Origin: Oscillospiraceae bacterium
GTDB taxonomy: Bacteria; Bacillota_A; Clostridia; Monoglobales; WRBX01
Assembly: GCA_009784335.1 (NCBI GenBank)
Contig: WRBX01000050.1
Location: 1 to 5,531, forward strand
Length of the DNA stretch: 5,531 bases
Reading direction: 5' to 3'
The notes below the pieces were generated by a model. The model did no database searches. It was not told the origin of the DNA and worked only from the letters and a program-made list of their open reading frames with translations. Of this stretch, positions 4,591-5,531 are shown in pieces; the stretch's first letter is position 1, and each line of letters starts with the position of its first letter. A program made the position numbers and the translations under genes.

Positions 4591-5531
4591 ATGAAACTAA
4601 ATATTAAAAATATCTTTTGGTTCATTGTTGGATATTTTTTGGTTATTTGGGCAGTTGGCAAGCTAACAACTGCTTGGGTTGTTAATGCAACAAAATTCGG
4701 TTTTGATGCAATATTTGTAATTATAGAAAACTTAACGGCAGAAATAACGCAACGGCCATTGCAAATTCTTTGGACCGATAGAATGGTTTCAACGGCTTGT
4801 ATTATAGCAACCGTAGCCTACCTCGTCGGTGTTTTCTGGTATTTCAACGAAAAGAAAACCTTTATGAAGGGCAAGGAGCATGGCTCGGCCGATTGGGGCA
4901 AGCATTCCGATATAGCGCACCTTATCGACGCTGATGATGAGAAAAATATTTTGTGGACAGAATCCGAAAAAATGTCGCTCGATTCCCGCAAAACCCGCAA
5001 GAATCTCAATGTTTGCGTGATTGGTGGCTCCGGCTCAGGTAAAACCCGCTTCTTCGTCACCCCCAACCTCCTGCAGGCCAACACCAGCTTCGTTATCACC
5101 GATCCCAAGGGCGAGCTGCTGCGCAACACCGCGGGAATGTTCCATAATAAAGGCTATAAAGTGAAGGTTTTGAATCTAGTTGACCAAACCCATTCCTGCG
5201 CGTATAACCCATTTGTGTATATCAAGGATGATAAGGATGTCCTAAAACTCATCCGCACGCTGATTAAGAATACCACTCCGCCGCAGGCTCAGCAATCCGA
5301 TCCGTTCTGGGAAAAAGCCGAGACGGCGCTGCTATGCGCGCTGGTTTTCTACTTATATAAAGAGGCGCCCGATGATGAGCAGAATTTCTCGATGGTGATG
5401 GAGCTGCTGCGCGCGGCTGAGGTGCGCGAGGGGCAGGAGGATTACGAATCCGATTTGGATAGGCTTTTCGGCATGCTCGAGGAGAAGGATCCGCAGCATA
5501 TCGCGCTCAAGCAATATCAGATTTTCAAGCA
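4591..5531 (+). CDS. virD4: VirD4-type type IV secretion coupling ATPase, N-terminal part, cut by the window edge
   Basis: The window holds the first 313 codons of a coupling protein, the hexameric ATPase that links relaxase-bound DNA to the transfer channel at the membrane. A ggtggag ribosome site precedes ATG 4591 by 4 bases. Two membrane helices are seen at about residues 8-30 and 66-85. They are followed by KEHGSADWGKHSD (95-107), TESEKMSLDSRKTRKNLN, the Walker A GGSGSGKT (145-152) and the TDPKGE block (170-175). Further on come CAYNPFVYIKDDKDVLKLI, SDPFWEKAETALL and HIALKQYQIFK. These blocks match the VirD4 family of Tn1549/CTn-like elements of Firmicutes rather than proteobacterial VirD4. 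Such proteins are usually about 600 residues, so roughly half is missing, including the Walker B region. GC content rises sharply along the gene. No frameshift is seen. Confidence 0.95.
   Translation, partial: MKLNIKNIFWFIVGYFLVIWAVGKLTTAWVVNATKFGFDAIFVIIENLTAEITQRPLQILWTDRMVSTACIIATVAYLVGVFWYFNEKKTFMKGKEHGSADWGKHSDIAHLIDADDEKNILWTESEKMSLDSRKTRKNLNVCVIGGSGSGKTRFFVTPNLLQANTSFVITDPKGELLRNTAGMFHNKGYKVKVLNLVDQTHSCAYNPFVYIKDDKDVLKLIRTLIKNTTPPQAQQSDPFWEKAETALLCALVFYLYKEAPDDEQNFSMVMELLRAAEVREGQEDYESDLDRLFGMLEEKDPQHIALKQYQIFK

Noticed and set aside
5..5531. Recoding of TGA, suggested by all eight visible genes ending in TAA or TAG
   Set aside because: No in-frame TGA occurs in any gene and all tryptophans in VirD4 use TGG, so TGA is simply not used here. 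This gives no evidence of a changed code.

Overview
The window looks like part of an integrated conjugative element from a low-GC, Firmicutes-type bacterium, probably a clostridial relative. The main support is the 3' end. It carries the first 313 codons of a VirD4-type coupling ATPase with the HGSA-W, GGSGSGKT, TDPKGE and DPFWEK blocks typical of Tn1549/CTn-like elements of Firmicutes. Ahead of it lie three small membrane proteins of a VirB2/Maff2-like type. Taxonomy is inferred from gene family, base composition and Shine-Dalgarno usage only.

Layout. (1) About 2-931: the 3' part or whole of an acidic soluble protein I do not recognise. (2) 939-2207: an accessory region built from two related cassettes. 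Each has a ~50-residue charged protein (1021-1170 and 1918-2070) followed by an array of ~24-nt palindromic units. The second cassette also carries an intact PIN-domain (VapC-like) ribonuclease (1425-1916) one base upstream of its small partner, so it reads as a toxin-first toxin-antitoxin pair. The first cassette has lost, or never had, its toxin. (3) 2232-3059: a secreted protein made of thirteen 18-residue Asn/Gln/Tyr-rich repeats without a single cysteine. (4) 3117-4578: three small membrane proteins sharing one two-helix module (one, two and two copies). A structured 98-bp inverted-repeat element separates the first from the rest. (5) 4591 to the right edge: the VirD4 coupling protein, cut by the window.

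How it may work together. The membrane proteins and VirD4 form the start of a type IV secretion/conjugation operon with short spacings and strong ribosome sites. The secreted repeat protein sits directly upstream, and the pilin-like gene after it uses a leader nearly identical to that of the toxin gene, which ties the accessory genes to the transfer module. I infer a stability (toxin-antitoxin) function plus a surface or matrix protein added to the front of a transfer operon. No function has been shown for the repeat protein, the palindrome arrays or the first gene; these are the least explained parts of the window.
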